Translations under genes and position numbers: made by a program | Part shown: in pieces, positions 5,975-6,610 of the stretch | How positions within the stretch are numbered: the stretch's first letter is position 1 | Layout: each line of letters opens with the position of its first letter | Source of the DNA: CAKTOF01 sp964523945 | GTDB lineage: Bacteria; Bacillota; Clostridia; Oscillospirales; Oscillospiraceae | DNA: 6,610 bases | Reading direction: 5' to 3' | NCBI GenBank assembly: GCA_964523945.1 | Contig: CAZGBU010000109.1 | Coordinates: 1-6,610 of the forward strand | Notes under the pieces: model-generated | What the model was told of the DNA's origin: nothing | Database searches by the model: none | The model's input: the letters and a program-made list of their open reading frames with translations, nothing else

Positions 5975-6523
5975 TCAGGTGCGCAGATGGAATGTGCGCG
6001 GCGCGAGGCGATAGACCAGAACGCACGCCGCGGCGCAGTAGAGCACGCAGAAAGCGATGCATGCCGTGCCAAACAGCAGAGTGGGCAACTGCACCTGAAT
6101 CATCGCATAGCAGACAACATAAGTGACGAAGCAGACAATCTGATAGGTACCGCTCTTAATCTCTGTCTCGGCGTTGTATGGCTGGAGCAAATAGTAGATG
6201 GTCAGATAGTGAACTGAGAAAAACATGCTCATCGCCAGAATGGAGACAATGACCACCAGATAATGCAGCGGGTTGTCTGTCCCGCCGGAGGCGTACAGCA
6301 GCACGGCAAGGCCCACACCGATCACCGCGGCCGGCAGCAGATTGACTTTCATGATCTCGCGCAGACGGATGGCAAACAGACGCAGGATCATGCGCGGCTG
6401 CTTGTAGAACGAATAGGTGAGCAGGCTGTGGTCACAGTTGAGAAACAGCGCACGGGTGAATCCGGTCCCCCGATTGATCAGATACATGACAAACACGAAA
6501 TACGCTGTGCGGCTTCCACTCAA
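5975..6523 (-). CDS. C-terminal part of a multi-pass membrane protein, probably truncated or frameshifted
   Basis: The 182-codon reading ends in TGA at 5975. It encodes an integral membrane segment with about four or five predicted spans: about 7-16 (partial), 61-79, 86-112, 127-145 and 147-172. Between the first two is a polar, basic, cytoplasm-like stretch containing NCDHSLLTYSFY (29-40) and RMILRLFAIRLREIMK (44-59). The protein ends in APRTFHLRT. From memory this resembles the C-terminal half of larger uncharacterised membrane proteins, possibly ABC-type permeases, of gut Clostridia; that is a weak identification. The nominal start is a TTG without a good Shine-Dalgarno. The first internal ATG (6487) would fall inside the first hydrophobic stretch and also lacks one. 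Further upstream this frame is open to the window edge but reads as implausible Trp/Gly/Arg-rich protein, while other frames look coding there. I read it as an N-terminally truncated remnant; a frameshift or an unusual start are alternatives. Confidence 0.6.
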   Translation of the reverse strand: MSGSRTAYFVFVMYLINRGTGFTRALFLNCDHSLLTYSFYKQPRMILRLFAIRLREIMKVNLLPAAVIGVGLAVLLYASGGTDNPLHYLVVIVSILAMSMFFSVHYLTIYYLLQPYNAETEIKSGTYQIVCFVTYVVCYAMIQVQLPTLLFGTACIAFCVLYCAAACVLVYRLAPRTFHLRT

Positions 6524-6575
6524 TCTTCCGCGCCTCGGCCAACAATCGTTCCAGTCGTTTGATCCTACCGTCCAT
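6432..6575 (-). CDS. Small ORF, 47 codons, overlapping the membrane-protein frame
   Basis: The ATG at 6575 is preceded by a purine-rich GGGGGAGAGGA, a good ribosome site. The first 20 or so residues (MDGRIKRLERLLAEAR...) look like genuine charged, amphipathic, possibly coiled-coil protein. After about residue 27 the reading turns Cys/His/Ser-rich and stops at 6432, while the +1 frame becomes the clearly hydrophobic membrane protein. So only the first part is likely authentic. It could be the start of a gene cut at a junction near 6495-6515, or the true N-terminus of the membrane protein after a +1 frameshift. Its use of AGG and CGA arginine codons differs somewhat from the nfn genes. No family was recognised. 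Confidence 0.35.
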   Translation of the reverse strand: MDGRIKRLERLLAEARKIEWKPHSVFRVCHVSDQSGDRIHPCAVSQL

Positions 6576-6610
6576 TCCTCTCCCCCAATTCTTCCACGAT
6601 TTTCTCCAGT
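6565..6610 (-). CDS. C-terminal end of an upstream gene (edge fragment)
   Basis: Fourteen codons from the right edge read LEKIVEELGERNGR and stop with TAG at 6565. The stop overlaps the next ORF's ATG (6575) by 11 bp, with that ORF's ribosome site inside this coding end. The amphipathic composition and the tight stop/start arrangement suggest a real gene end in an operon, but the piece is too short to assign a product. Confidence 0.35.
   Translation of the reverse strand, partial: LEKIVEELGERNGR

Overview
The window looks like chromosomal DNA from a GC-rich anaerobic Firmicute. Class Clostridia, probably Oscillospirales/Ruminococcaceae-like, is an inference from the gene content (an NfnAB-type transhydrogenase, a BaiN/HI0933 flavoprotein beside a COG2509 flavoprotein), strong GGAGG ribosome sites and GC-rich third codon positions. 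All credible genes lie on the minus strand, so transcription runs from right to left.

Region by region, in the direction of transcription. At the right edge (about 5975-6610) is an untidy stretch. The end of one ORF overlaps the start of a 47-codon ORF. That ORF is followed, in a different frame, by the C-terminal part of a multi-pass membrane protein with no convincing start; it is probably a truncated remnant or a frameshifted gene. A sigma-A-type promoter (5888-5916) and a leader hairpin (5855-5872) then precede nfnA and nfnB (5832-3567). These overlap by 8 bp and encode the two subunits of an electron-bifurcating NADH-dependent ferredoxin:NADP+ oxidoreductase. A strong intrinsic terminator (3530-3557) closes this unit. 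An extended -10 promoter (3500-3528) abuts it and starts a second operon of two flavoproteins: a BaiN/HI0933-family protein and a COG2509 FAD-dependent dehydrogenase, coupled by an ATGA stop-start overlap. After that operon, a 38-nt hairpin (640-677) contains the -35 element of a perfect-consensus promoter for a TetR-family regulator. That gene runs off the left edge. Just downstream of its -10 box is a 17-bp perfect palindrome with a neighbouring partial copy, the probable autoregulatory operator.

The four central genes are all flavin/pyridine-nucleotide oxidoreductases. NfnAB links the NADH, NADPH and ferredoxin pools. The two downstream flavoproteins have no firmly assigned substrates, and any functional link to Nfn is conjecture. 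I found no RNA gene, CRISPR array, complete mobile element or clearly new biological system. The items most worth checking are the right-edge junction and the architecture of the TetR promoter, hairpin and operator.
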